Positions 5,996 to 6,540 of a DNA stretch of 6,540 nt are shown in pieces. Below the pieces are notes generated by a model. It did not search any database, was not told the origin of the DNA, and was given only the letters and a program-made list of their open reading frames with translations. Source of the stretch: Chitinophagales bacterium (GTDB taxonomy: Bacteria; Bacteroidota; Bacteroidia; Chitinophagales; UBA10324). A program made the position numbers and the translations under genes. The stretch's first letter is position 1; each line of letters starts with the position of its first letter. The stretch spans positions 1 through 6,540 of the forward strand of contig JAJAYG010000378.1 in NCBI GenBank assembly GCA_026786335.1. Reading direction: 5' to 3'.

Positions 5996-6540
5996 GACAG
6001 TAACCATTAACCTTAGCGGCATTGTCTTCCATATCGACGATAATGCATTCGAAGTACTTAAGAGGTATCTCGACAATTTAAAATCACACTTTGCAAACGT
6101 GCAGGGCAAAGAAGAAATAATTGCAGACATCGAAAGCCGCATGGCTGAAATGTTCAGCGAGAAAGTTGGTCCGTCAAAAGATGTGATCATGATCAAAGAT
6201 GTTCAGGAAGTGATCGATATAATGGGTCGCCCGGAACAAGTTGCAGGTGATGAAGAAAAAGCAGCCCCTGAAAACAAAACAGCTGATGCCGGCTACTATT
6301 ATGAGGGCATGAAGAAAAGATTCTTCCGCAACCCTGATGATAAAGTTTTAGGCGGCGTTTCATCAGGCATTGCAGCATACTTTGATGTTGATCCGCTTTG
6401 GATTCGCCTGGCTTTTGTAATCATGGTGCTTGCAGGCTTTTCGGGAATATTGATCTACATTATTCTTTGGATCATAATCCCTGAAGCAAATACAGCTGCC
6501 GAAAAACTTCAAATGCGCGGCGAGCGGGTAACAGTTGCCA
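5988..6540 (+). CDS. PspC domain membrane protein (C-terminus beyond window)
   Basis: The first 184 residues of a protein that continues past the window edge. An N-terminal cytoplasmic region of about 110 residues starts MNKTVTINLSGIVFHIDD, has helices with IIADIESRMAEMF (44-56), and includes VQEVIDIMGRPEQVAG (72-87). This region is common in Bacteroidota PspC proteins paired with PadR. It is followed by the PspC domain at about 112-166: FFRNPDDKVLGGVSSGIAAYFDVDPLWIR, then a hydrophobic stretch at about 141-165 ending ILWIIIPEA that crosses the membrane. PspC is known from the phage-shock envelope-stress response of proteobacteria; in this phylum its exact role is less certain, and there is no pspA in view. 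The ATG lies inside the end of the PadR gene in another frame (8-bp overlap), so the two are translationally coupled and share the promoter at 5563. Confidence 0.93.
   Translation, partial: MNKTVTINLSGIVFHIDDNAFEVLKRYLDNLKSHFANVQGKEEIIADIESRMAEMFSEKVGPSKDVIMIKDVQEVIDIMGRPEQVAGDEEKAAPENKTADAGYYYEGMKKRFFRNPDDKVLGGVSSGIAAYFDVDPLWIRLAFVIMVLAGFSGILIYIILWIIIPEANTAAEKLQMRGERVTVA

Noticed and set aside
6193..6378. 61-residue leftward frame opposite the PspC gene
   Set aside because: It is antisense to the recognised PspC domain and has no recognisable features.

Overview
The window looks like a chromosomal segment of a Bacteroidota bacterium, probably from a Chitinophagales/Sphingobacteriales-type lineage. 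This rests on moderately A/T-rich DNA, start sites mostly without Shine-Dalgarno sequences, a perfect TAnnTTTG -7 element (the Bacteroidota promoter type) in front of the PadR gene, and a PadR/PspC gene pair of the form common in that phylum. The lineage is an inference from style and gene content; no rRNA or other phylogenetic marker is present.

Layout. The left part is transcribed leftward. A long class II (adenosylcobalamin-dependent) ribonucleotide reductase gene, nrdJ (1347-3938), is followed after 6 bp by a broken DUF4258 gene (1123-1340) and after 3 more bp by an intact DUF2283 gene (907-1119). A 302-bp gap (605-906) comes next, holding two REP-like hairpins in direct repeat (808-883) and a perfect 9-bp inverted repeat (641-668). 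Beyond it is the N-terminal two hundred residues of an unrecognised three-helix membrane protein that runs off the left edge (1-604). The right part is transcribed rightward. A TTG-started family GT4 glycosyltransferase (4237-5370) stands alone. A 241-bp A/T-rich gap carries a promoter and a candidate operator. A PadR-type repressor gene (5612-5995) then overlaps by 8 bp a PspC-domain membrane protein gene (5988 to the right edge). The 298-bp divergent spacer between nrdJ and the glycosyltransferase gene contains a strong stem-loop in the nrdJ leader.

How the parts work together. NrdJ makes deoxyribonucleotides without needing oxygen. The DUF4258/DUF2283 pair behind it resembles a small toxin-antitoxin-like module that has lost its first member: the DUF4258 frame is shifted and appears to lack about 15-20 residues. 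PadR probably represses its own operon with PspC, an envelope-stress-type arrangement, through the palindrome just upstream of the -7 element. The glycosyltransferase is probably a surface-polysaccharide enzyme with no pathway neighbours in view. I found no clear new multi-gene system. The points most worth following are the decayed DUF4258 gene, the REP-like repeat, and the nrdJ leader hairpin, whose one + strand mismatch becomes a G-U pair in the mRNA.
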